A DNA stretch of 22,656 nt from Bacillota bacterium (GTDB taxonomy: Bacteria > Bacillota_E > Sulfobacillia > Sulfobacillales > JAIMBI01): contig JAKARZ010000031.1 in NCBI GenBank assembly GCA_021828405.1, forward strand, positions 1-22,656, read 5' to 3'. The translations under genes and the position numbers were made by a program. Of this stretch, positions 1-5,981 are shown piece after piece. The notes under the pieces are model-generated. The model did not search any database and was not told the origin of the DNA. It saw only the letters and a program-made list of their open reading frames with translations. Each line of letters begins with the position of its first letter. The stretch's first letter is position 1.

Positions 1-9
1 TTCCGATCT

Positions 10-37
10 AAAACCGCGTCGCCGCCCCATTGCGGCG
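10..37 (-). terminator. Probable intrinsic terminator after tRNA-Leu
   Basis: Read on the minus strand, a CGCCGC/GCGGCG stem with a six-base loop is followed within a few bases by TTTT. It lies about 50 bases downstream of the tRNA-Leu 3' end and would end that transcript. The U-tract is short, so confidence is moderate. Confidence 0.45.
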
Positions 38-88
38 CGCTGTCAAAATGCCTTGGCCCCATAACTCGGGTGGCGGGCCCGCGGACCC

Positions 89-173
89 TGGTGCGAGGGG
101 AGGGATTCGAACCCTCAAGCCCGAAGGCACGAGATCCTAAGTCTCGCATGTCTGCCGGTTCCATCACCCTCGC
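89..173 (-). tRNA. tRNA-Leu (anticodon TAG)
   Basis: This 85-base class II tRNA reads leucine CUN codons. The acceptor stem GCGAGGG pairs with CCCTCGC, the discriminator is A, and CCA is encoded. The anticodon loop CTTAGGA is closed by GAGA/TCTC. The long variable arm (GTGCCTTCGGGC) and the T-loop GGTTCGAATCC are intact. It has its own -10 element upstream and a likely terminator downstream, so it is probably transcribed alone. Confidence 0.96.
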
Positions 174-186
174 CCACCGTGCCCGC

Positions 187-192
187 ATTATA
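187..192 (-). promoter_or_regulatory. Extended -10 promoter element of tRNA-Leu
   Basis: The minus strand reads TGC-TATAAT, a perfect -10 hexamer with the TGn extension, 14 bases before the tRNA 5' end. No good -35 hexamer stands 16-18 bases upstream, which fits an extended -10 promoter. Confidence 0.6.
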
Positions 193-223
193 GCACGGGT
201 CCTGGCACGGCCCACCGGGCCCC

Positions 224-259
224 AAAAATGCCGGCCCGTCCACAAGGACAGCGACCGGC
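224..259 (-). terminator. Intrinsic terminator after tRNA-Arg(TCG)
   Basis: On the minus strand a GCCGGT/GCCGGC stem encloses an inner GTCC-TTGT-GGAC hairpin and is followed by ATTTTT. It lies about 30 bases downstream of the tRNA-Arg(TCG) 3' end and separates the His-Arg unit from tRNA-Leu. Confidence 0.6.
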
Positions 260-289
260 CCGACGAATAGCGGAAGCGTGCATGACGAG

Positions 290-365
290 TGGTGCGCCCG
301 GTAGGATTTGAACCCACGACCTTCAGATTCGAAGTCTGCCACTCTGTCCCCTGAGCTACGGGCGC
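290..365 (-). tRNA. tRNA-Arg (anticodon TCG)
   Basis: This 76-base tRNA has acceptor GCGCCCG paired with CGGGCGC, discriminator A and encoded CCA. The anticodon loop CTTCGAA is closed by CAGA/TCTG, giving TCG, which reads CGN arginine codons. The T-loop contains GGTTCAAATCC. Only 12 bases separate it from tRNA-His upstream, so the two are co-transcribed. Confidence 0.95.
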
Positions 366-377
366 ACAAACAAGAAT

Positions 378-455
378 TGGGGTGAATGAGGGGACTTGAA
401 CCCCCGGCCTCCAGGGCCACAACCTGGCGCTCTAACCAACTGAGCTACATCCACC
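378..455 (-). tRNA. tRNA-His (anticodon GTG)
   Basis: The anticodon loop TTGTGGC closed by CCAGG/CCTGG gives GTG for histidine. The acceptor stem GTGGATG pairs with CATTCAC, with one G-T wobble. The histidine-specific extra G(-1) is encoded at 455 opposite discriminator C73, and CCA is encoded. It is the first gene of a His-Arg(TCG) unit driven by the promoter at 486-514. Confidence 0.96.
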
Positions 456-485
456 GCGCTAGGCACCGTCAACCGGCGCTTATGA

Positions 486-514
486 AGTTTACCACGCGCC
501 GCGCGGCGCCGCAA
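486..514 (-). promoter_or_regulatory. Promoter of the tRNA-His/tRNA-Arg(TCG) unit
   Basis: On the minus strand TTGCGG (509-514) and TAAACT (486-491) are separated by exactly 17 bases. TGG stands directly before the -10, an extended -10 feature. The -10 lies 30 bases before the tRNA-His 5' end. Confidence 0.65.
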
Positions 515-725
515 GCGGGGTCCGCGTGGCCGACCTCCCTCCCGTGGCAGCAACCAGCCACCCCGAAGAACCGCCGTCCGCGGAGGGAGATGAATGCTCG
601 CGGCCTTCGCCTGGTCTTTTTCTCCGACGCATTGTGCGACCGGGCAATCAATGCCGCCGACCGCCCAAGGCGCGGATGCTTCCCGCCCCGGAAATCCTTG
701 CCTGGGCCTGCGACCGGCCGGCAAG
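515..725. other. tRNA spacer with no recognisable gene
   Basis: The gene-free stretch between tRNA-His and tRNA-Arg(TCT) is 456-766. It contains the promoter at 486-514 and the terminator at 735-753. In the remaining bases I see no start codon with a ribosome binding site, no RNA fold I recognise and no repeat. The open frames crossing it run straight through the tRNAs and are not credible genes. Confidence 0.6.
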
Positions 726-753
726 AGCGAAAAGCCCCGCACGGTTTGCGGGG
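726..753 (-). terminator. Intrinsic terminator after tRNA-Arg(TCT)
   Basis: On the minus strand the stem CCCCGC (753-748) pairs with GCGGGG (740-735) across a seven-base loop and is followed by CTTTTC. It starts 13 bases beyond the tRNA-Arg(TCT) CCA end. Confidence 0.65.
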
Positions 754-766
754 ATTGAATGTTTTG

Positions 767-843
767 TGGTGTCCCCGGCAGGATTCGAACCTGCGACACC
801 GGGATTAGAAGTCCCGCGCTCTATCCAGCTGAGCTACGGGGAC
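767..843 (-). tRNA. tRNA-Arg (anticodon TCT)
   Basis: This 77-base tRNA has acceptor GTCCCCG paired with CGGGGAC, discriminator A and encoded CCA. The anticodon loop CTTCTAA is closed by GGGA/TCCC, giving TCT for AGA and AGG arginine codons. D-arm and T-arm (GGTTCGAATCC) are canonical. It has its own promoter (877-905) and terminator (726-753). Confidence 0.96.
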
Positions 844-876
844 ACGCCTGACGAGTCGACGGGAGCACCACCACAT

Positions 877-905
877 AGTTTACCATACACTCCGATATGG
901 GACAA
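877..905 (-). promoter_or_regulatory. Promoter of tRNA-Arg(TCT)
   Basis: On the minus strand TTGTCC (900-905) and TAAACT (877-882) are 17 bases apart, with TGG directly before the -10. The layout matches the promoter upstream of tRNA-His. Confidence 0.65.
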
Positions 906-951
906 GCCCGCGTGCTGCTGGCAATCCCGCTGGGATCCCGGGAATACGTGG

Positions 952-979
952 GAAGCCCCGCAATCCCATGCGGAGCTTC
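952..979 (-). terminator. Strong hairpin just downstream of tRNA-Pro
   Basis: A ten-base-pair stem (GAAGCTCCGC with GCGGGGCTTC, one G-T pair, eight-base loop) begins ten bases past the tRNA-Pro 3' end. It has no clear U-tract on the minus strand. It could end transcription inefficiently or define a tRNA 3'-trailer for processing. Confidence 0.4.
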
Positions 980-988
980 CTTCCTGAA

Positions 989-1065
<77 letters not shown>

Positions 1066-1088
1066 ATGTGCCGCGCCTCGGTCGCCTC

Positions 1089-1118
1089 ATGCTACCAGCC
1101 GCGTGGGATCGGCGTCAA
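1089..1118 (-). promoter_or_regulatory. Promoter of tRNA-Pro
   Basis: On the minus strand TTGACG (1113-1118) and TAGCAT (1089-1094) are separated by 18 bases, with TGG directly before the -10. The -35 hexamer overlaps the stop codon of the 59-residue ORF just upstream. Confidence 0.55.
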
Positions 1119-1294
1119 GCGCGCCGCACGCTCCACGAAAGCGCCCCCACGATGACCGCAACCAAAACCACGGCGCCAATCGTGTGGTGTCCCATCCTGG
1201 CCACCAGGCCCCCGGCGGCCAGCGCCACCAGTCCCAAAAGAGCCAGCCACGGGTCTTCCACGAACAACCCGTAAATTTCCTCCAACGCCTTCAC
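1115..1294 (-). CDS. Small membrane protein, 59 residues, coupled to the COG4280-like gene
   Basis: I do not recognise a named family. The 59-residue product starts with GTG at 1294. That GTG overlaps the stop of the upstream membrane-protein gene (sequence GTGA), so translation is probably coupled. After a short acidic N-terminus ([14 protein letters not shown]) there are two hydrophobic segments, at about residues 16-32 and 39-54. They are separated by the loop [10 protein letters not shown], which has a His-His pair, and the tail is basic (VRRA). The layout suggests a two-pass inner-membrane partner of the larger protein. The frame is open over the whole interval with hydrophobic composition, which favours a real gene. 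Function is unknown. Confidence 0.6.
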   Translation of the reverse strand: MKALEEIYGLFVEDPWLALLGLVALAAGGLVARMGHHTIGAVVLVAVIVGALSWSVRRA

Positions 1295-2022
1295 GCCGCC
1301 ACCCCCTGGTCTCGGAGCTTAAGTCCCGCCACCAGTCGCTGGCTCAGCACCAGATAGATAACCACCAGCGCCAGGAGCGACGCATCGGATCCCGGCCAGT
1401 GCACGCCGAGAGCGCCGCCGGCCCAAAATGTCCCGAAACTGGTCAGCATCACACCCACCACGAACTTCAGCACATTTTCGGGCACCAGCGTCAAGGGGCC
1501 CTTCAGCGCCAGGCCCAGACTCACCACCACCACCAAGCCCAGCAGGGCCCCCGCTATGGCCGAAGGATACTGGTTGGCCACCGAACCCATGGTAAGGACG
1601 ATCACCACGACTTCCAGCCCTTCCAGCAAAACACCGTTAAACGCCGTGAGGGCCGCCTGGAAGTCGCTCACATCGTCGCTGCCGATTTTGCTCCGCTCGC
1701 GTTCGTAGATCTTGGCCTCATCATGCAGGGCGGCGCGGCCCGCGAACCGAAGAATCGCCTTGCGGATCCACTTGAGCCCAAACAGCAACAGCAACACCCC
1801 GATGACGCCCTTCAACACGTCCACCGGCACGTACTTCAGCACCTCAAGACCCAGGATTGCGACCAGTAGTGCCAAAGCCAGCACCGCCAACAGCGTGCCT
1901 TTCATCGCGGGCCGGAATCCGCGCACCGTGCCCACCGCCAGCACGATGGTCAGTGCCTCGCCAAACTCCACGCTGGAGGCCAGAAAGGCCGCGATCAACA
2001 CGGGCAAAACCAAATGCGTCAC
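1291..2022 (-). CDS. COG4280-like multi-pass membrane protein
   Basis: This 243-residue integral membrane protein resembles, from memory, the uncharacterised COG4280 group. Characteristic stretches are [20 protein letters not shown] near the N-terminus and [16 protein letters not shown] in the second half. Each places glutamates inside a hydrophobic helix, a repeated E-x-x-E pattern reminiscent of cation transporters such as the UPF0016/GDT1 group. About six or seven membrane segments are separated near residues 88-120 by a charged cytoplasmic loop ([13 protein letters not shown]). The GTG start at 2022 is chosen because upstream in-frame codons reach a stop at 2056-2058. The ribosome binding site is weak. 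Transport of a divalent cation is only a guess. The next gene is a translationally coupled microprotein. Confidence 0.75.
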   Translation of the reverse strand: MTHLVLPVLIAAFLASSVEFGEALTIVLAVGTVRGFRPAMKGTLLAVLALALLVAILGLEVLKYVPVDVLKGVIGVLLLLFGLKWIRKAILRFAGRAALHDEAKIYERERSKIGSDDVSDFQAALTAFNGVLLEGLEVVVIVLTMGSVANQYPSAIAGALLGLVVVVSLGLALKGPLTLVPENVLKFVVGVMLTSFGTFWAGGALGVHWPGSDASLLALVVIYLVLSQRLVAGLKLRDQGVAA

Positions 2023-2153
2023 CTCGCTCAGGGGGGTTTGAGTGCCACAACCACGTTAACGAACAATCGCCGGGACGTAAAGACCCAACCTGCGGACGGG
2101 AGCGCAAAACCTGTCATCCTGGACCGAGGACGAGACAACCTCCCGCCAGCGCC

Positions 2154-2741
2154 TCACACACCCTCACCGGGTTGGCACTCGGCCACCAGCTGGCGAAGCG
2201 CCAGCGCCCGATGGGACACCGCATTCTTCTCGTCCGTGGACCACTCCGCCAGGGTGCGTCCGTCGTCCCCTACAAAGATGGGATCGTATCCAAACCCATT
2301 GCGGCCGCGCGGCACCATCCCGATGTGGCCTTCGATGACCCCTTCGGCGGAATAGAACCGCCCATCAGGACTGGCCAGGACCACCACCGCTCGCATGCGA
2401 GCAGTGCGCTCGGGCCAGGGCACCTCCAACAGCTGGGCAAGCACGGCCTCGACGTTCTGCCCCGGATCGTCGCTGACGTATCGAGCGGAACACAAACCCG
2501 GTGCGCCGCTTAGCGCGTCCACCTCTATGCCGGAGTCGTCGGCCAGCGCGGGCTGGCCCAATTGCGCCACCACAAACCGGGCTTTGGCGGTCGCGTTCTC
2601 AAGATAGCTGGCGCCGGTCTCAGGCACCACCACGCCGCCTCCAACGAACGCCGGCACCACATGGATGCCGTATGCCGCCAGCATCGCATCAAACTCGCGC
2701 GCTTTGCCTGCATTACGGCTCGCGAGCACCCACTCAGTCAC
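2154..2741 (-). CDS. rdgB: XTP/dITP diphosphatase (RdgB/HAM1 family)
   Basis: This house-cleaning enzyme hydrolyses non-canonical purine nucleotides (XTP, dITP, ITP) to monophosphate and pyrophosphate, keeping them out of DNA and RNA. Family motifs are all present: ASRNAGKAREF at the N-terminus, SYLENATAKA, ADDSGIEVDALSGAPGLCSARY, RGRNGFGYDPIF and EKNAVSHRALAL near the C-terminus. The GTG start at 2741 lies inside the last codons of rph (frames overlap by eight bases) and gives 195 residues, the usual size. Longer in-frame starts would add arginine-rich sequence that only shadows rph. Coupling of rph and rdgB is a common arrangement in Bacillota. Confidence 0.95.
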   Translation of the reverse strand: MTEWVLASRNAGKAREFDAMLAAYGIHVVPAFVGGGVVVPETGASYLENATAKARFVVAQLGQPALADDSGIEVDALSGAPGLCSARYVSDDPGQNVEAVLAQLLEVPWPERTARMRAVVVLASPDGRFYSAEGVIEGHIGMVPRGRNGFGYDPIFVGDDGRTLAEWSTDEKNAVSHRALALRQLVAECQPGEGV

Positions 2742-3462
2742 CGACCAGCCGCCCCGCTGCCGGGAGCGCCTGCTCCACCGCCTCGACGAGCGCGTCGATA
2801 CCCATCTCGGCCGCATCCAGCACCGCATCCAGCTGGTGGCGGTCGAACCAGGCGTGCTCTGCCGATCCCTGCACCTCCACCAGTCGGTGGCGCTTGGTCA
2901 TCACCAGGTTCAGGTCCACATCAATCTGGGAGTCTTCCGGGTAGTCCAGGTCCAGCCATACCTCACCCGCGGCCAGCCCGACACTCACGGCCGCCAGCCA
3001 GTCGCGTACCGGCGGTTTCGGGTGGCGCTCGCGATCCAGCGCCATCAGCAGGGCGGCAAAGCCCGCGGTGACGCCAGCCGTCCGGGTACCGCCATCCGCC
3101 TGAAGCACGTCCACATCGATGATGTAGCTTTTTTCCCCCAGTCGGTCCAAATGGACCGCGGCCCGGAGCGCCCGGCCAATGAGCCGCTGAATCTCCATCG
3201 TGCGGCCCTGCAGACGACCGCGCACCGACTCCCGGGGCGTGCGCTGGAGGGTAGCGCGCGGCAGCATCGCGTACTCGGCGTGCACCCAGCCCTGACCCCG
3301 GCCGCGCAGGAACGGCGGCACCCGATCCTCCACGCTGGCCGTGGCCAGGACGCGCGTGGCCCCGATGGAAAGGAAGCACGAACCCTCGGCGTGTTGATTC
3401 ACCCCCATTTCCAGTTTCAGCGGCCGCAGCTCGCGGGCACCGCGTCCATCGGTTCGGTCCAC
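2734..3462 (-). CDS. rph: Ribonuclease PH
   Basis: A phosphate-dependent 3'-5' exoribonuclease that trims tRNA 3' ends and helps degrade structured RNA. The 242-residue product carries the family landmarks: TDGRGARELRPL at the start, GRGQGWVHAEYAMLPRAT, GRTMEIQRLIGRALRA and DVDVLQADGGTRTAGVTAG. The GTG start at 3462 is chosen because it has AAAGGGA seven bases upstream and begins exactly where the family does. The frame stays open upstream only because it runs through the tmRNA. It lies just past the tmRNA terminator with about 34 bases between, so its promoter must be read-through or lie inside the tmRNA region. Its stop overlaps the rdgB start. Confidence 0.95.
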   Translation of the reverse strand: MDRTDGRGARELRPLKLEMGVNQHAEGSCFLSIGATRVLATASVEDRVPPFLRGRGQGWVHAEYAMLPRATLQRTPRESVRGRLQGRTMEIQRLIGRALRAAVHLDRLGEKSYIIDVDVLQADGGTRTAGVTAGFAALLMALDRERHPKPPVRDWLAAVSVGLAAGEVWLDLDYPEDSQIDVDLNLVMTKRHRLVEVQGSAEHAWFDRHQLDAVLDAAEMGIDALVEAVEQALPAAGRLVGD

Positions 3463-3496
3463 CTGATCATCCCTTTCGTGCCTGTCCGTGTGCCGG

Positions 3497-3526
3497 AAAA
3501 AAGCCCTCCCGCGCGAGCCGGGAGGG
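3497..3526 (-). terminator. Intrinsic terminator of the smpB-ssrA transcript
   Basis: On the minus strand a perfect eight-base-pair stem (CCCTCCCG with CGGGAGGG, seven-base loop) is followed by CTTTTTT. It begins eight bases beyond the tmRNA CCA end and stands in front of rph. Confidence 0.85.
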
Positions 3527-3533
3527 TCAACAG

Positions 3534-3887
3534 TGGTGGAGGCGGGGACGCACTGCCCGTCCCGTCCGAAAACCTGTGAAGCAAAACCGCTACGAGCGTA
3601 GCCCCACGCTTGATCTCGTTCACCGATGCCCCGTGGAGCTGGATCCCGGCGAACCATCCCTACGGTTCCCCGCCGTGGTTCAGGAAGGCCACGAGGGTAT
3701 CCTACAATTTTACGCTGCCGGGGTCGGTAGGCACGGCGCCCCGGGAGACGTTAGCCGCGCTATTAGGCGGCTAAGGCGAGTTCGGAACCGTTGTCGTTGG
3801 CAAATAAAGCGTTCCGCTGTTTAACGAGGCACGGACCTCGGCTCGCTGTCTTACCTCCAGCATTCCCGTCGAATCTAGTTCGCCCCC
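3534..3887 (-). ncRNA. ssrA: tmRNA (transfer-messenger RNA)
   Basis: tmRNA rescues stalled ribosomes with SmpB and tags the incomplete protein for proteolysis. The 354-base RNA begins GGGGGCG and contains GATTCGACGGG near the 5' end. It ends CGCCTCC-A-CCA, and the acceptor stem pairs over seven positions with one G-T. The tag frame (3801 to 3763) encodes ANDNGSELALAA and ends in TAA directly followed by TAG; the ALAA end is the usual protease signal. One thing is odd. The T-arm has a stem GGGACG/CGTCCC, but the loop is GGCAGTG instead of the expected TTCRANN, and the D-loop has AGATTCGAC where GGATTCGAC is usual. The 5' end lies five bases past the smpB stop, so it must be cut from a shared transcript. 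Confidence 0.95.
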
Positions 3888-3892
3888 AGGCG

Positions 3893-4354
3893 TTAGCGCC
3901 GTTCACGCACCGCGCGCGCCATTCGGCGGTCGGCGTCCCGCCGCGCGATAGCCTCGCGCTTGTCGTACAGCTTCTTGCCGCGAGCCAGCGCCAACTCAAC
4001 TTTAGCGCGGCCCCGCACATCAAAGTATACCCGAAGTGGCACCAGCGTAAAACCCCGCTGCTTCACCTTCGCTTCCAACTCTTTGATCTCGCGTCGGTGC
4101 AGCAGCAGCTTGCGCGCCCGGTCCGGATCGTGGTTCCAGCGGTTGCCCTGCTCATAGCGCGGGATGTGCAGGTTGATGAGCCAGCACTCGCCCCGACGCA
4201 CCAGGGCGTGGCTGTCGCGTAGGTTCGCATGGCCCTGCCGCAGAGACTTCACCTCAGTGCCATAGAGCACCATGCCGGCTTCCACCCGCTCGATGATTTC
4301 GTAGTCAAACCGCGCACGGCGGTTTTCCGCCACCCGCCGCTCTTCTCCGCTCAT
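3893..4354 (-). CDS. smpB: SsrA-binding protein SmpB
   Basis: SmpB binds the tRNA-like domain of tmRNA and places it in the empty decoding site of stalled ribosomes. The 153-residue product shows the family core: AENRRARFDYEIIERVEAGMVLYGTEVKSLR, then LINLHIPRYEQGN, RKLLLHRREI, GFTLVPLRVYFD and a basic tail that enters the mRNA channel. The ATG at 4354 is preceded by GGGAGGAGC, a strong ribosome binding site, and is preferred over an in-frame start 19 codons upstream that lies before the ribosome binding site. A promoter at 4383-4411 serves smpB and tmRNA together. Confidence 0.97.
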   Translation of the reverse strand: MSGEERRVAENRRARFDYEIIERVEAGMVLYGTEVKSLRQGHANLRDSHALVRRGECWLINLHIPRYEQGNRWNHDPDRARKLLLHRREIKELEAKVKQRGFTLVPLRVYFDVRGRAKVELALARGKKLYDKREAIARRDADRRMARAVRERR

Positions 4355-4382
4355 TGCCGCTCCTCCCTGCCTGGGCTCTCGG

Positions 4383-4411
4383 AGTTTACGCGTCGGGGCC
4401 GCGTTGCGCAA
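4383..4411 (-). promoter_or_regulatory. Promoter of smpB-ssrA
   Basis: On the minus strand TTGCGC (4406-4411) and TAAACT (4383-4388) are separated by exactly 17 bases, 28 bases before the smpB ATG. The same TTG-17-TAAACT layout serves two tRNA units in this window. Confidence 0.65.
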
Positions 4412-5090
4412 GCGCTAGCCGTGACACTTCAAGCGGATCTCCCCTCCCCGCTTGGCGGCGCTTCTGTGTGCCTGGTTATGCGGCTCACTGGACACTTGAC
4501 CGGGGGTGTGGCGCCGACAGGCGGAATCCTATTACCGTCCCTTTGGCCCAAGTTACCGTGCGCATGCCGATGGGTGGCCGCTACCGTGGTGTGATCCCTC
4601 CAAGTGTCGCGTCCGGTTTCCCTGGTGGAGAGTCCCGGACGTCCGACCCCTTGCGTTTGCGCTCGGCGTCTTGTCGACGGATACCGCGTCTGGTGGCGTC
4701 CAAGGTCGCCGCGCAAAGACCGGACACAGGGCATCATCCCGTCGAGGTCGTGCGGATGCCGGTGGTGGCCGGAGCCACCCGCCGTCCACAGCATCGGCTA
4801 GGTACTTGTCGCCAGTCCGCCGCGAATCTCAGAGGTTCTTGGGCAGCCTCACGACACGGCGCTCGCACCCGAACGATGTACGGCACACGCATCATACCCC
4901 CCTTTCACGCCGCAGAACGGTCGATGGCAGCAGCGCCAGCGGCCACGATGTCCGTTTCCTGCGAAGCACGACTCTGGCGCCGACTGCCGTAGGAGAGTGA
5001 CGGCAACACCTCTGGGCGGCAGCGCGCCCGCCGGCCTTTCTTTGCCACCGCCTAATTTCCGGCTAGTCCTCCCGCGGCGGCGGCGGCCCG
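4412..5090. other. Long region with no credible gene, content unexplained
   Basis: About 680 bases between the smpB promoter and the DapA-like gene. Several open frames of 60-210 codons exist on both strands, but none has a good ribosome binding site or a sequence I recognise. Structural items seen are GACACTTG (4491-4498) facing CAAGTGTC (4601-4608), a hairpin CGTCCGG/CCGGACG near 4609-4641, and a terminator-like plus-strand hairpin at 5014-5043. It could be a decayed gene or mobile element, or a non-coding RNA; I cannot decide. I found no RNase P, SRP or 6S RNA signature in it. Confidence 0.5.
5014..5043 (+). terminator. Terminator-like hairpin on the plus strand
   Basis: GGGCG (5014-5018) pairs with CGCCC about six bases later, followed by GC-rich sequence and TTTCTTT (5037-5043). 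It would end a plus-strand transcript from the unexplained region before the DapA-like gene. The interruption of the T-run and the spacing make it a weak candidate. Confidence 0.3.
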
Positions 5091-5116
5091 CTAAAATGGC
5101 GAGAGGAGTGTGATGT

Positions 5117-5971
5117 GTGGAGGGACCTCTGACGATGCCGGCCCTGCTAACCCCGTTTGACGCAGCGGGGCGCCTCGATGTGGGCCGCTACCCGGACTAC
5201 CTGGACTGGCTGGAGCGGGCCGGGGTGGATGGTCACTTTGCCTTTGGCACCACGGGCGAGGGGGTAACCCTCTCGGTCGACGAACGACGCCGAGGGCTGG
5301 AAGCGATTGTGCGGGTCAGCCATGTGCCGGTGTATGTGCAGGTGGGCAGCCTGAACGTGGCGGACACCAAGACGCTTTTGGCTCACGCCGCCGACGCCGG
5401 CGCGGCAGGCGCGGCGGTGGTGAGCCCGCCGTACTACACCCACGACGCCGACGCGCTGGTGGCATACTACGCCGCCCTCGCGCGGCAGGCCTCGTTGCCC
5501 CTGCTCTGGTACAACATCCCAAGCCACGCACAGAGCGACCTCACGCCAGCCCTGGCCGCCCGACTGCTGGCCGAGACGGACGCCTATATCGGGATCAAGG
5601 ACTCCAGTCGGGACGCCACCCGGCTCCTGCTGTACCGCGATCTGGGGCTCAACACGTACACGGGCGCGGAAAGCTTGGTGCTTTATGCGACGGCCATCGG
5701 CGCCGGAAGCGTCACCGGGCTGGCCTCCGCCTTCCCCGAGTTGCTCGCGGCCGCCACGCGCGATGCGTTTACCCCCGCCGGCGCCCCGCGGCAGCGGCAG
5801 GTCATTCAAACCCGGGAACGACTGAAGGGGCCGTACGTCCAATGCCTCCGCGAAGCGGCCCGCCTGCGGGGCATGGACCTTGGCCCCCCGCGGGCGCCCT
5901 TTCGCCCGCTCACGGCCGGCGAGCAGGCCGGGGTGGCCGAGGCCGTCCACCTCGCCGGCCGTCCCGCATAG
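5117..5971 (+). CDS. Dihydrodipicolinate synthase family aldolase, substrate unknown
   Basis: A class I aldolase/lyase of the DapA/NanA superfamily, 284 residues, a TIM-barrel length. The motif GTTGEG is at 44-49, the general acid tyrosine at 132 (WYNIP) and the Schiff-base lysine at 161 (GIKDSS). In true DapA an arginine follows in YNxPxR and binds the aspartate-semialdehyde carboxylate. Here that position is His137 (YNIPSHAQSDL), which argues against lysine biosynthesis and towards another 2-keto acid. The GTG at 5117 sits about nine bases after GAGAGGAG. The gene stands alone in plus orientation between smpB and rnr and converges on rnr with ten bases between stops. No pathway partner is adjacent. 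Confidence 0.85.
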   Translation: MEGPLTMPALLTPFDAAGRLDVGRYPDYLDWLERAGVDGHFAFGTTGEGVTLSVDERRRGLEAIVRVSHVPVYVQVGSLNVADTKTLLAHAADAGAAGAAVVSPPYYTHDADALVAYYAALARQASLPLLWYNIPSHAQSDLTPALAARLLAETDAYIGIKDSSRDATRLLLYRDLGLNTYTGAESLVLYATAIGAGSVTGLASAFPELLAAATRDAFTPAGAPRQRQVIQTRERLKGPYVQCLREAARLRGMDLGPPRAPFRPLTAGEQAGVAEAVHLAGRPA

Positions 5972-5981
5972 CTACCGTCCT

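Noticed and set aside
2023..2153. Possible manganese (yybP-ykoY) riboswitch before the COG4280-like gene
   Set aside because: I could not find the paired-loop core motifs in the 130-base spacer.
3658..3887. Open frames through the tmRNA, including one ending in the tag sequence
   Set aside because: These are readings of a structured RNA; only the 12-codon tag frame is translated.
4560..4830. Possible RNase P RNA, because of AGTCCCGGAC and ACAGCATCGGCTA-like strings
   Set aside because: The conserved GAGGAAAGTCC core, the GGTAAGAGC segment and the ACAGAA end are absent or in the wrong order.
4850..4910. Possible group II intron domain V on the minus strand (GATGCGTGTGCCGTAC)
   Set aside because: The catalytic triad and bulge do not fit the domain V consensus and there is no reverse transcriptase frame nearby.
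4354..4992. A 212-codon plus-strand frame in the unexplained region
   Set aside because: Its start lies in the smpB start region, it has no ribosome binding site, its composition looks random and other frames are equally open.
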